Positions 1 through 7,356 of a DNA stretch of 64,000 nucleotides are shown one piece after another. Position 1 is the first letter of the stretch. The number at the start of each line of letters is the position of its first letter. The notes beneath the pieces are model-generated. The model saw nothing but the letters and a program-made list of their open reading frames with translations, was not told where the DNA came from and did no database searches. The translations under genes were made by a program, and so were the position numbers. This stretch comes from Oceanispirochaeta crateris (GTDB taxonomy: Bacteria; Spirochaetota; Spirochaetia; DSM-2461), in NCBI RefSeq assembly GCF_008329965.1, contig NZ_CP036150.1, positions 3,948,439-4,012,438 on the forward strand, given 5' to 3'.

Positions 1-174
1 AACCGCAGAAAGGACCTGGATAAAAGATGGAACCCCCTTGGTCACGGCAAGATCTATTCTTTTTGTATGAAGGGGTATGGGGAGACCCGCATCTCCTATG
101 GTGAGTGAATCTGTATGACCCATCGATGCTATCACAGATGATATTTCGGAATTCAATAGAGTACCTCTTTTCAT
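1..174 (-). CDS. rbsD: D-ribose pyranase RbsD, N-terminal part (cut by window edge)
   Basis: Reading the minus strand from the ATG at 174 gives 58 uninterrupted residues that run off the left edge. They begin [20 protein letters not shown] and continue with DAGLPIP and [13 protein letters not shown], the N-terminal hallmark blocks of RbsD. The enzyme interconverts the pyranose and furanose forms of ribose-type sugars, next to ribose ABC importers. His20, in the GHTD block, is the expected catalytic histidine. A strong ribosome-binding site, AGGAGG, lies seven bases before the ATG. The rest of the gene and its operon are outside the window, so a link to the ribose-type importer at 56624-60075 cannot be shown. 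Identification is from remembered family sequence. Confidence 0.9.
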   Translation of the reverse strand, partial: MKRGTLLNSEISSVIASMGHTDSLTIGDAGLPIPLHTKRIDLAVTKGVPSFIQVLSAV

Positions 175-354
175 GGCATCCTCCTATCTACAAAATATAT
201 TGAATCTAGGAATGTTACACAATCATGATGTAGAAAATCCTCATCATCTTGCTGAATCAGTGCCGATAATCAATTTAAGGCTACTTTGTTATGTCTGCCC
301 GGAGATCTCTGACAGACCATCACCTATTGTTGGATCAATAAAAGGGAGAGGCAT

Positions 355-552
355 ATGGATTTTATTACTTATCTTGTATACAAGGATTATATTCCTTTTC
401 AGGTTGGGCTGAATCTGCTGCGTTCCTGCATTGCCGAAGAGCATATGAATCAAGTGACAGAAGAACTTATCCTCAGAAATATCCTTTCAGAAGCACAATT
501 GTTTCGATACCTACAGCAATGGGAAACAGACGAACCGGGAATCTCAGAATAA
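355..552 (+). CDS. hypothetical small protein, 65 aa
   Basis: A short open frame starts at ATG 355 after a purine-rich AGGGAGAGG element at good spacing. The product is acidic and largely helical-looking (MDFITYLVYKDYIPFQ, then a run rich in Glu and Leu ending QQWETDEPGISE). I recognise no family, signal peptide or membrane segment. It sits alone between rbsD, which diverges, and the DUF2892 gene. The ribosome-binding site is the main argument that it is real; coding bias is not decisive at this length. Confidence 0.45.
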   Translation: MDFITYLVYKDYIPFQVGLNLLRSCIAEEHMNQVTEELILRNILSEAQLFRYLQQWETDEPGISE

Positions 553-670
553 GGCGGCTTATTTCTCTTCCTGTGTCATTCCGTAAAATGATTATGAAAT
601 CAATGGAATCTTTCTCTTTTTTACATATAATTAATAATATATAAAGTTTTTATTGAACCGGGAGGTTGTT

Positions 671-871
671 ATGAAAAATATGGGATCATTGGATCGTATT
701 ATCAGATTGATTCTTGGGCTTGTCCTCATTGCAGGAGGTCTCGTTTTTCAGGTTCAAAGTGGACATTTATGGTGGCTTGTTCTGCCAGGGGCTCTGATGG
801 TCATCACATCCTCTGTCGGGGTCTGTCCTGCTTATATTCCCTTTAAACTCAGTACAAAGAAAAAAGACTGA
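671..871 (+). CDS. DUF2892 / YgaP-type small membrane protein
   Basis: The ATG at 671 follows GGGAGG seven bases upstream and gives 66 residues; the longer TTG reading at 653 lacks a ribosome-binding site. The sequence opens MKNMGSLDRIIRLILGL, the typical start of DUF2892 proteins, whose conserved Arg lies just before two short hydrophobic helices (about residues 10-28 and 34-52). VGVCPAYIPF near the C terminus matches the family's cysteine-proline segment. These are inner-membrane proteins of unknown role, often linked to rhodanese or sulfur chemistry; no such partner is adjacent here. Confidence 0.82.
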   Translation: MKNMGSLDRIIRLILGLVLIAGGLVFQVQSGHLWWLVLPGALMVITSSVGVCPAYIPFKLSTKKKD

Positions 872-884
872 TAAGCCTCCCGTC

Positions 885-906
885 CTTCTGACTTGTTTGT
901 CAGAAG
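885..906. other. perfect hairpin between convergent genes
   Basis: CTTCTGAC, a six-base TTGTTT loop, then GTCAGAAG form an 8-bp perfect stem between the end of the DUF2892 gene and the end of the convergent lipoprotein gene. Neither side is followed by a T run, so it is at best a weak or bidirectional transcript end. Confidence 0.4.
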
Positions 907-916
907 AGCCGGAACC

Positions 917-1669
917 TCAGTATATGGTTATTGTACAATCTGCTTCTGCATAGGACATGCTGTTGTAAGTTGTGAAATTCGTCTGAACATTCAGTTTCAG
1001 GTATCCCTCTTTCGTCGAACCCGCCGGGATGTTGGTAATGACCCCGTCGCCTTCAATGGTTTTTATTTCAGCTGTGTCTACGCCATTATCATAGGTCGCT
1101 GTGACAGTGAAGGGTACGTGGACAATATCAATGGTGACTGGGGAATTATTGCTGACCGAGAAGGTTATGGTGAAGGGTTCGTCCTGTACTTCATCTTTCA
1201 GAGTATAGCTCACAGCGCTTATGGTGATATCTGACGTATCTACTGAGGTCTTGAGGTTTGAAGTGACAGTAATGCTTTCCGTTATGGGATCTCCCTCATT
1301 GCCTTCGTCATCTGTGGCTATGAGTTGCAGGGTATAGTCCCCCAGGTCCATATCGTCTGTATCAAACCAGTTTTCCCAGATGAGTCCACCAAAAATCCAC
1401 GAATCGTCAATCTCTTTGCTATAAATTTCTGTCTCATCCGAAAGGACTGTGATAGATAGAGTCGAAGAATCATCCTCCGGGTCTTCTACATTCACGGAAA
1501 TATAGACCGTATCGCCCTGGATAATGGATGTTGTCGCCTCGTTGGATGTTGTTGTGGTAATGGTTAAGTCTGATAGAACCGGCGGGTAGGTCGGTGGATA
1601 CAGGCTGCTTTCGCAGGAGGCGAAGCAGAGAAGGGAGAATATGAGTGAAGAAAGACGTCTTCTGAACAT
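917..1669 (-). CDS. predicted lipoprotein with Ig-like repeats
   Basis: The start chosen is ATG 1669 (MFRRRLSSLIFSLL); a TTG two codons earlier is also possible, and no clear ribosome-binding site precedes either. Arginines, a short hydrophobic stretch and FASC form a lipoprotein signal with Cys near residue 19, loose as is common in spirochaetes. The mature part (about 230 residues) is Thr/Ser/Asp rich and beta-strand-like. ISVNVEDPEDD and LQLIATDDEGNEGDP resemble cadherin or PKD-like folds, followed by a second domain around ISAVSYTLKDEVQ. This suggests an outer-surface or periplasmic lipoprotein of unknown role. It ends convergently with the DUF2892 gene. Confidence 0.72.
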   Translation of the reverse strand: MFRRRLSSLIFSLLCFASCESSLYPPTYPPVLSDLTITTTTSNEATTSIIQGDTVYISVNVEDPEDDSSTLSITVLSDETEIYSKEIDDSWIFGGLIWENWFDTDDMDLGDYTLQLIATDDEGNEGDPITESITVTSNLKTSVDTSDITISAVSYTLKDEVQDEPFTITFSVSNNSPVTIDIVHVPFTVTATYDNGVDTAEIKTIEGDGVITNIPAGSTKEGYLKLNVQTNFTTYNSMSYAEADCTITIY

Positions 1670-1715
1670 ATTCAAATCATAATAAATAGTTGTTTAATAA
1701 TCAAAGGGGCAGGGA

Positions 1716-1747
1716 TAAAAAAAGCGGAATCCAATGGATTCCGCTTT
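1716..1747 (-). terminator. rho-independent terminator after tRNA-Asn
   Basis: On the minus strand AAAGCGGAATCC, a 3-base loop and GGATTCCGCTTT form a 12-bp perfect stem running into a T run (1716-1723). It begins four bases after the tRNA 3' end, so it terminates the tRNA transcript. Confidence 0.85.
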
Positions 1748-1750
1748 GAG

Positions 1751-1823
1751 CTCCCCCGAACAGACTCGAACTGCTGACATGATGGTTAACAGCCATCCGC
1801 TCTACCAACTGAGCTACAGGGGA
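1751..1823 (-). tRNA. tRNA-Asn (GTT)
   Basis: The minus strand folds into a 73-base cloverleaf. The acceptor stem pairs TCCCCTG with CGGGGGA, the D arm contains AGCTCAGTTGGTAGAGC, and the anticodon stem GATGG/CCATC encloses CTGTTAA, giving anticodon GTT (Asn). The T arm contains TTCGAGT. The discriminator base is G, and CCA is not encoded, so it must be added after transcription. A terminator follows directly, making this a single-gene transcript. Confidence 0.95.
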
Positions 1824-1941
1824 AAGTTAATTCTTGAAGAAGAATAAATGGTTTTACTAATCCTGTCAACAGAATCTGCAAAGAAAACATTCATATTTTT
1901 TTGACAAATTTTATGGCCGCAAAAAAGTGTTGTTTTGAAAT

Positions 1942-1972
1942 TTAAAAAGGCTGCCTTTTAAAGGGCAGCCTT
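1942..1972 (-). terminator. rho-independent terminator of glnN
   Basis: On the minus strand AAGGCTGCC and GGCAGCCTT pair around an 8-base loop and are followed by TTTTTAAA. It lies about 25 bases after the glnN stop codon. Confidence 0.85.
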
Positions 1973-1997
1973 CTGTTAATTCTTTTTATTAAAAAGA

Positions 1998-4121
1998 TTA
2001 AAGATTGAAAAGCATATCTTCATAAGAAGGATAAGGCCATAACTGTTTGTCTGTTATCTTTTCGAGTGCATCTGCACAAACTCTTAAGTCTTCCATGGCT
2101 GGGAATACTTTTTCTCTGTATGCTTTTGCCTGGGCCAGAAGATCATCTTCCAGTTCAAGTGCCGCTTCAATTTCTTTGCCGAGGGCAATACCAGTCTTCA
2201 ACATACATTCCATCTGTCCGTTCAGGTTATCCAGCAGAGATTCCTGGGCTGCTGTGTCCGCAGTGGGAACGACGGACTTGATTGAAAGGATTGTATCGGC
2301 AATGCTGGCTGCAAATTCACTGACTACAGGGAAGATGAGACGGTTGGCCATTTCAAGGGCCACGCCAGCTTCGATGTTGATCTGCTTGCTGTAGTTTTCA
2401 AGATAAATATCAACTCTGGACTCGAGTTCTTCCTTGTTCAGAACATTGTATTTACCAAAGAGTTCAACACTGCTCTTTTCGATATATACAGGAAGGGCTG
2501 CCACTGTAGATGTCAGGTTGGGGAGGCCTCGTTTTTCGGCTTCAACCAACCATTCACCAGAATAACCATTTCCATTGAAGATGACTCTTTCATGGGCACT
2601 GTATGTTTCACAGATAATCTTCTGAATCTCTGCATTCACATCAGAAGCTTTTTCAAGTCTCTCTGCAAACTCATCCAGGATGGAGGCTACAGCTGTGTTC
2701 AGAACAACGTTGGGACCGGCTACAGACTGTGTTGATCCAACCATTCTGAACTCAAACTTGTTACCTGTGAAGGCAAAGGGAGATGTTCTGTTTCTGTCGG
2801 TCATGTCCATGGGAAGTTTAGGCAGTGTAGTTGCCCCAATTTCCATCATTTTACCATCGAGTGCTTCTACGGGTTTTCCTGCCGCCATCTTTTCAAGGAT
2901 GTTGGTCAGCTGGTCACCAAGGAATATGGAAATTACTGCAGGAGGTGCTTCATTTGCACCCAGTCTGTGATCATTTCCAGGGCTGGCAGCGGATGCTCTT
3001 AGGATGGGAGCATACACATCTACAGCTTTAATTGTTGCTACAGTAAAAAGGAGGAACTGAGCATTGTCATGGGGAGTTTCACCAGGATTCAGCAGATTGA
3101 TTCCATCATCTGTTGCAATCGACCAGTTGTTGTGTTTTCCGTTACCGTTGATTCCGGCAAAGGGTTTTTCATGAAGAAGGCAGGCCAGATTATGTTTATC
3201 GGCTATTTTTTTCATCATTTCCATTGTCAGCTGGTTTGCGTCTGTTGCAACATTTGCAGAGGCGTAAATGGGGGCAAGCTCAAACTGATTGGGAGCTACT
3301 TCGTTATGCTGGGTTTTTGCGGATATTCCCAGTTTCCATAATTCAGTATTCAGGTCTCTCATGAAGTCTGCAACTCTGTCCTTGATGACTCCAAAGTAGT
3401 GGTCGTCCATTTCCTGGCCTTTGGCAGACATGGTACCAAAGACGGTTCTACCAGTGAGCTTTATGTCTGGTCTGGCCTGAAAGTATTCTTTATCGATGAG
3501 GAAGTATTCCTGTTCGGGGCCAACAGATGACATGACTCTTTTGGATGTTGTATTTCCCAGGACTTTGAGGATTCTCATTGCCTGTGTGCTGATTGCATCC
3601 ATGGAGCGGAGAAGGGGAGTCTTCTTATCCAGAGCTTCTCCGGTATAGGAAACAAAGGCTGTTGGAATTGTGAGTGTTAAGCCTGTGTTGTCTGCTTTCA
3701 AAAATGCAGGGGAGCCTGTATCCCAGGCTGTGTAGCCGCGAGCTTCGAATGTGGCTCTCAAACCGCCGTTTGGAAAAGAAGATGCATCGGGTTCTCCCTG
3801 AATCAGTTCTTTTCCAGAAAATTCCATGAGGATTGTTCCATCACTTTCTGGAGAGATGAACGAATCATGCTTTTCCGCAGTCAGGCCTGTAAGTGGCTGA
3901 AACCAGTGTGTATAGTGGGTAGCACCCTTTTCAATAGCCCAGTCTTTCATGGCTGATGCTATGACTTCTGCTACATCCAGAGACAGGTCAATTTCTCCAA
4001 CCTGAACTTTCTTGAATTCCTTGAAAACACTTTTTGGCAATCTCTGCTTCATTACTGATTCACTGAAGCAATTTTCACCATAAATGGATTCCAATGGTGT
4101 TTTTGAATAATCAACGCTCAT
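1998..4121 (-). CDS. glnN: glutamine synthetase type III (GlnN)
   Basis: At 707 residues this has the length of the GSIII class, not the ~450 residues of GlnA. It makes glutamine from glutamate, ammonium and ATP in the cytoplasm. The catalytic domain shows GPEQEYFLID (about residue 200, metal-binding glutamates), NQFELAPIY, HEKPFAGINGNGKH (around 315) and the substrate loop NRTSPFAF with FEFRMVGS (around 440). The N-terminal MSVDYSKTPLESIYGENCF and the long C-terminal helical region are GSIII-specific. A ribosome-binding site, AGGAGAT, precedes the ATG. Upstream lies a sigma-54 promoter (4223-4240), so expression is probably induced by nitrogen limitation through the NifA-like activator at 13463-15028. 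It is monocistronic, with its own terminator. Confidence 0.97.
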   Translation of the reverse strand: MSVDYSKTPLESIYGENCFSESVMKQRLPKSVFKEFKKVQVGEIDLSLDVAEVIASAMKDWAIEKGATHYTHWFQPLTGLTAEKHDSFISPESDGTILMEFSGKELIQGEPDASSFPNGGLRATFEARGYTAWDTGSPAFLKADNTGLTLTIPTAFVSYTGEALDKKTPLLRSMDAISTQAMRILKVLGNTTSKRVMSSVGPEQEYFLIDKEYFQARPDIKLTGRTVFGTMSAKGQEMDDHYFGVIKDRVADFMRDLNTELWKLGISAKTQHNEVAPNQFELAPIYASANVATDANQLTMEMMKKIADKHNLACLLHEKPFAGINGNGKHNNWSIATDDGINLLNPGETPHDNAQFLLFTVATIKAVDVYAPILRASAASPGNDHRLGANEAPPAVISIFLGDQLTNILEKMAAGKPVEALDGKMMEIGATTLPKLPMDMTDRNRTSPFAFTGNKFEFRMVGSTQSVAGPNVVLNTAVASILDEFAERLEKASDVNAEIQKIICETYSAHERVIFNGNGYSGEWLVEAEKRGLPNLTSTVAALPVYIEKSSVELFGKYNVLNKEELESRVDIYLENYSKQINIEAGVALEMANRLIFPVVSEFAASIADTILSIKSVVPTADTAAQESLLDNLNGQMECMLKTGIALGKEIEAALELEDDLLAQAKAYREKVFPAMEDLRVCADALEKITDKQLWPYPSYEDMLFNL

Positions 4122-4222
4122 GAATAATCTCCTATACTCTTATCTTAATCTTTAATCTTACTATGCCCAAGACAGCTCAGGACCAAAGGTCTCTTTGAAA
4201 TTTTGGATACTTGTAATATATT

Positions 4223-4240
4223 AAGCATAATCCATGCCAT
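4223..4240 (-). promoter_or_regulatory. sigma-54 (-24/-12) promoter of glnN
   Basis: On the minus strand the site reads ATGGCATGGATTATGCTT. The invariant GG and GC are separated by exactly ten bases, as in the TGGCAC-N5-TTGC consensus. Transcription would start near 4213, giving a leader of about 90 bases before the glnN ATG. A second site of the same kind precedes amtB, another classic nitrogen-regulated gene. Confidence 0.78.
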
Positions 4241-4274
4241 TTGGTGGCTTATTCTTTTTATAATACATAAGTTG

Positions 4275-4290
4275 TTTTATTTAAATAAAA
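4275..4290. promoter_or_regulatory. 16-bp AT palindrome upstream of glnN promoter
   Basis: TTTTATTTAAATAAAA is a perfect palindrome about 35 bases upstream of the -24 element of glnN. It could be an activator site or an UP-like element, but such AT-only palindromes also arise by chance. The rest of 4291-4393 is AT-rich and shows no gene. Confidence 0.35.
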
Positions 4291-4393
4291 TAGCTAGAAG
4301 TTATTAACCATAATGCTCAGTAGAAATCTTCTTTTAGGATTAGATAGTTACGAAAAAGTATAAAAATAATATTTTTCCTACATATTTGTCGGT

Positions 4394-4412
4394 TATTGAA
4401 ATGATTTCAATA
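4394..4412 (+). promoter_or_regulatory. 19-bp palindrome upstream of MFS gene
   Basis: TATTGAAATGATTTCAATA is a perfect inverted repeat with a single central base. It lies just upstream of a likely -10 box (TATAAT, 4436-4441) that would serve the MFS gene. Its size and symmetry fit the operator of a dimeric helix-turn-helix regulator. No such regulator is adjacent, so the cognate protein is unknown. Confidence 0.5.
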
Positions 4413-4469
4413 TAGATATCTCTGAATGTTAGATATATAATGAACTTCTACTTTGGAGTATCGCACATT

Positions 4470-5756
4470 ATGATCAAAAGATTCAGCTTGTATGGTTTTT
4501 TAAAGAATCAAAAGTATTATGAACCCTTTATTCTTCTTGCCTTTTTACAAATGGGATTGAGTTATACTCTCATCGGTTTTCTGATTGCCTTTCGAGAGTT
4601 TATGGTCAATCTCATGGAAATTCCCAGCGGCGCTATTGCAGACGTCTGGGGGCGCCGCAGATCTATGATCCTCAGTTTTTTTGCATACATCATTCATTTT
4701 GCACTCATCGGATTTGCCGGAACTTTTGCCGTAAATGGACGCATACCCTATCCTCTTTTGCTGGTGTTTCTTTTTGTATCCATGGTGTTCTTTGCTGTGG
4801 GGGATGCTTTCAGGACCGGGACACATAAAGCCATGATTTTTACCTGGCTTCGCCTTCAAGGAAGGATTGATTCAAAGACGGAAGTTTATGGGTATACAAG
4901 ATCCTGGAGCCAAGTTGGTTCTGCTGTTTCGGTTTTAATTGCCTGTTCTTTTGTATATTTTTCGAATTCCTATGTTCAAATCTTCTATTTTTCCATCATT
5001 CCCTATGTTCTCAATATCATCAATTTTACAACTTATCCAAAAGAACTCGACGGGGATGTGAAGGATACAGTCAATTTTAACCGTATTATGACCCATATCA
5101 AGGAGTCCTTTGTCGTCATATTCCGTCGCAAGTCTCTGCGTCGTCTAATCCTTGAATCCATGGGATATGAGGGGTTTTTCAAGTCTATTAAAGATTATTT
5201 GCAACCTATATTGCAACAGGCTTCACTGCCGGTGATCACCCTCTTATTTGCAGGATTGGCTATGAGCCGAGAACAACAGTCAGTTATCCTTATAGGACCG
5301 GTTTACTTTCTGCTCTATATGCTCTCTGCCGGTGCCAGTAAACAGGCACACAAACTAGTTAATAAAATAGGTTCTGAGGATGCTTCTGCACGTGTGCTCT
5401 GGTTAGGGATGTTTTTGCTTATGATCCTTCTCATTCCTGGCATGTTTTTGAACATATACTGGCTTATGATTGCCGGTTTTATTGCCTATTATGTCATACA
5501 GAATCTGTGGACCCCTGTATTCATCAGCCGCTTAGATGCTCACAGTAGTGAATCCCAAGGGGCTACTGTGATGTCAATTCAATCTCAGTCAAAAAGCATT
5601 GCAACAATGGTTATAGCCCCCATTACAGGCCTGGCTGTCGATTTCATAAAGGTGAAAGAAATAGGACTGAGTGAGTTCTGGCCTCTTGCTGTCTTTGGAG
5701 CTATTATTTCCGGATTATTTCTAATTGGAACCCGTAATTCCAGCAAAGAAATATAA
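4470..5756 (+). CDS. major facilitator superfamily transporter
   Basis: This is an integral inner-membrane protein of about 428 residues with some twelve hydrophobic segments. The MFS motif A between the second and third helices is clear as GAIADVWGRRRS, preceded by REFMVNLMEIPS. A long hydrophilic central loop (around PKELDGDVKDTVNFNRIM) separates the two six-helix halves. The start at ATG 4470 (MIKRFSLYGF) is preferred because GGAG lies upstream. The in-frame ATG at 4440 falls inside the predicted -10 box. Substrate cannot be inferred; the sequence resembles drug- or metabolite-efflux MFS proteins. It stands alone, possibly controlled by the palindrome at 4394-4412. Confidence 0.85.
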   Translation: MIKRFSLYGFLKNQKYYEPFILLAFLQMGLSYTLIGFLIAFREFMVNLMEIPSGAIADVWGRRRSMILSFFAYIIHFALIGFAGTFAVNGRIPYPLLLVFLFVSMVFFAVGDAFRTGTHKAMIFTWLRLQGRIDSKTEVYGYTRSWSQVGSAVSVLIACSFVYFSNSYVQIFYFSIIPYVLNIINFTTYPKELDGDVKDTVNFNRIMTHIKESFVVIFRRKSLRRLILESMGYEGFFKSIKDYLQPILQQASLPVITLLFAGLAMSREQQSVILIGPVYFLLYMLSAGASKQAHKLVNKIGSEDASARVLWLGMFLLMILLIPGMFLNIYWLMIAGFIAYYVIQNLWTPVFISRLDAHSSESQGATVMSIQSQSKSIATMVIAPITGLAVDFIKVKEIGLSEFWPLAVFGAIISGLFLIGTRNSSKEI

Positions 5757-5816
5757 TGTATTTTAGTGCAGGTCTCATATTTTTCTGGCATTCGTGGTAG
5801 TAAAGGGGACTCTGTT

Positions 5817-6257
5817 TTAATTATACGATGCCATGATTTTTTTGTCTTCATCCATGAGAGAACCGGCAATTCTATCCATTTTTGCTGTTTTCCAGTGGGA
5901 AAGTTTGTTATGAGTATTCAGGTATTTCAGGGGAATTGGATGGGTCCCTACAATCACAGGAATATGATAATGGGTTTCAATATACTCTTTAAACTGGTCT
6001 ATAGAGGGGCAGGGGGGGTAACCTACTACCATTCCGGTAGCAAAATGAATGGCCTCTGCACCGTTTTTGATCATTTCTTCAGGTACGTATTCAATATTGC
6101 CGCCAGGGCAACCGCCGCAGTTTGAAAAACCAACTAATTCAAGATCTTCCTTTATTGGATAATCGGCAAATCCTCCTACACGCTCTTTCATTGATTTTAG
6201 GCATTTTCCACCACCACAATTTGAATACCGTGCACAAATTATAATACCCACTTTCAT
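5817..6257 (-). CDS. CGGC domain protein
   Basis: The 146-residue product begins MKVGIIICARYSNCGGGKCL and contains SNCGGCPGGN (about residues 47-56), the cysteine motifs that define the CGGC family of small predicted metal-binding proteins. Further conserved-looking blocks are HFATGMVVGYPPCP and VIVGTHPIP. Cysteines 8, 14, 19, 48, 51 and 82 could bind a metal or redox centre; function in the family is unknown. The ribosome-binding site AAGGA precedes the ATG. The gene converges with the MFS gene and diverges from the arsR gene, whose product might sense metal or redox stress; that link is only positional. Confidence 0.85.
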   Translation of the reverse strand: MKVGIIICARYSNCGGGKCLKSMKERVGGFADYPIKEDLELVGFSNCGGCPGGNIEYVPEEMIKNGAEAIHFATGMVVGYPPCPSIDQFKEYIETHYHIPVIVGTHPIPLKYLNTHNKLSHWKTAKMDRIAGSLMDEDKKIMASYN

Positions 6258-6420
6258 AGTTGAACATCCTTAAGAATACAGATTTAAAACAACTTTCTTT
6301 GCATTTTAACACTATTTTATTTATTAATGAATAAGGAAGTATTATTGACATGGTTTTTATACTCACTCGAGCACTTTTCGGAGTTCTCTTATTAAAAAGC
6401 TTAAGAATTGACCTTAATTC

Positions 6421-6449
6421 TTGACTATATCGAGTATTTGGGATATCTA
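6421..6449 (+). promoter_or_regulatory. sigma-70 promoter of the ArsR gene, possibly leaderless
   Basis: TTGACT (6421-6426), a 17-base spacer and TATCTA (6444-6449) fit a vegetative promoter. The start codon at 6457 lies seven bases after the -10 box, so the transcript would start at or next to the ATG. The 18 bases 6443-6460 match 6793-6810 at 16 positions, so the ArsR protein probably binds here too. Confidence 0.65.
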
Positions 6450-6456
6450 TATATGT

Positions 6457-6768
6457 ATGAATGTGGAAAAAATATTTAAAGCCTTATCGAATCCCTTGAG
6501 AGTTCAGATTTTATATTGGCTGAAAGATCCAAAAATCCATTTTCCCCCGATGGAGCATCTGCCTGATGATCAAAAGGGGAAGGGGTATGTTTGTGTTTCT
6601 GTTATTCAGGAAAAATCAGGAATTACCCAATCCACTATTTCTCAATATCTTCAAATTATGAAAGAGGCAGATTTACTTAGAAGTCATAGGATAGGTCAGT
6701 GGACTTATTATCAAAGAAATGAAAAAATTATACTGGAGTTTGCAGAATATATTAAAAAGGATCTGTAA
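6457..6768 (+). CDS. ArsR-family transcriptional regulator
   Basis: The product (103 residues from ATG 6457, MNVEKIFKALSNPLRVQIL) is a winged helix-turn-helix protein. KALSNPLRVQILYWL is the typical first helix, and SVIQEKSGITQSTISQYLQIMK is the recognition region. The wing follows with LLRSHRIGQWTYYQ. An insertion with FPPMEHLPDDQKGKGYVCV lies between helices, and Cys in GYVCVS is the only cysteine visible, so a metal thiolate sensor is not obvious. No ribosome-binding site precedes the ATG, consistent with a leaderless mRNA. A repeated operator lies over its own promoter and before the next gene, the VOC protein, pointing to autoregulation and control of that gene. Confidence 0.88.
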   Translation: MNVEKIFKALSNPLRVQILYWLKDPKIHFPPMEHLPDDQKGKGYVCVSVIQEKSGITQSTISQYLQIMKEADLLRSHRIGQWTYYQRNEKIILEFAEYIKKDL

Positions 6769-6790
6769 TTTTTTTTAGAAATATATATTG

Positions 6791-6822
6791 ATATATCTAG
6801 ATATGTATAAGTCTAGATATAT
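6791..6822. promoter_or_regulatory. ArsR-type operator before the VOC gene
   Basis: The arms ATATATCTAGA and TCTAGATATAT form a perfect 11-bp inverted repeat around a ten-base spacer. It sits between the ArsR-like gene and the VOC gene, 20 bases before the latter's start. A related 18-base stretch overlaps the arsR promoter. Confidence 0.65.
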
Positions 6823-6842
6823 ACACAGCTAGGGAGTTTATT

Positions 6843-7340
6843 ATGACGTATCCAAAAGCAATGTCTCACATAGGACTGTCTGTTCCGGATCTTGAGGCGG
6901 CCGTAAAATTTTATCAGGATGTAATGGGGTGGTATATTCTCATGCCACCAACTAGAATTGACAAAGATGATAGCGATATCGGGATCATGTGCAGTGATGT
7001 TTTCGGTGATGAATGGACTAATTTTAAAATAGCCCATACGGTAACATCCGATGGAATTGGTGTTGAGATATTTGAATTCCCTGATAATGAACCTGCAGGG
7101 CAGTTTAATTTTAAGAGAACAGGATTATTCCATTTTGCTGTTCAAGATCCTGATATTGAAGGACTCGTTAAGAAAATTGTAGAAAATGGTGGTAAACAGA
7201 GAATGCCGATCCGGGAATACTATAAGGGGGAGAAACCCTACAGAATGTGTTATGTAGAGGATCCTTTTGGAATTGTATTTGAAGTATATTCCCATAGTTA
7301 TGAGCTTACATATTCTTCCGGTGCTTATATCAAATCATAG
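6843..7340 (+). CDS. VOC/glyoxalase-fold dioxygenase-like protein
   Basis: The 165-residue product opens with AMSHIGLSVPDLEAAVKFYQ, the first beta-alpha-beta unit of the vicinal oxygen chelate fold. The second module has GLFHFAVQDPDIEGLVKKI and ends YVEDPFGIVFEVYSHSYE. His9 (SHIG), His in LFHFA and Glu in VFEVY form the usual His/His/Glu metal triad. The family covers glyoxalases, extradiol dioxygenases and antibiotic or fosfomycin-type resistance proteins, so the substrate is open. The ribosome-binding site is AGGGAG. Its placement behind an ArsR regulator and a 32-bp operator suggests induction by a small toxic compound. Confidence 0.85.
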   Translation: MTYPKAMSHIGLSVPDLEAAVKFYQDVMGWYILMPPTRIDKDDSDIGIMCSDVFGDEWTNFKIAHTVTSDGIGVEIFEFPDNEPAGQFNFKRTGLFHFAVQDPDIEGLVKKIVENGGKQRMPIREYYKGEKPYRMCYVEDPFGIVFEVYSHSYELTYSSGAYIKS

Positions 7341-7356
7341 AACTGATAGTTATGAA

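Noticed and set aside
173-412. 79-residue open frame on the plus strand
   Set aside because: It overlaps the rbsD start codon and ribosome-binding site on the other strand, has none of its own and an atypical composition.
893-1234. 113-residue plus-strand frame
   Set aside because: Antisense to the lipoprotein gene, which has a signal peptide and a domain-like body.
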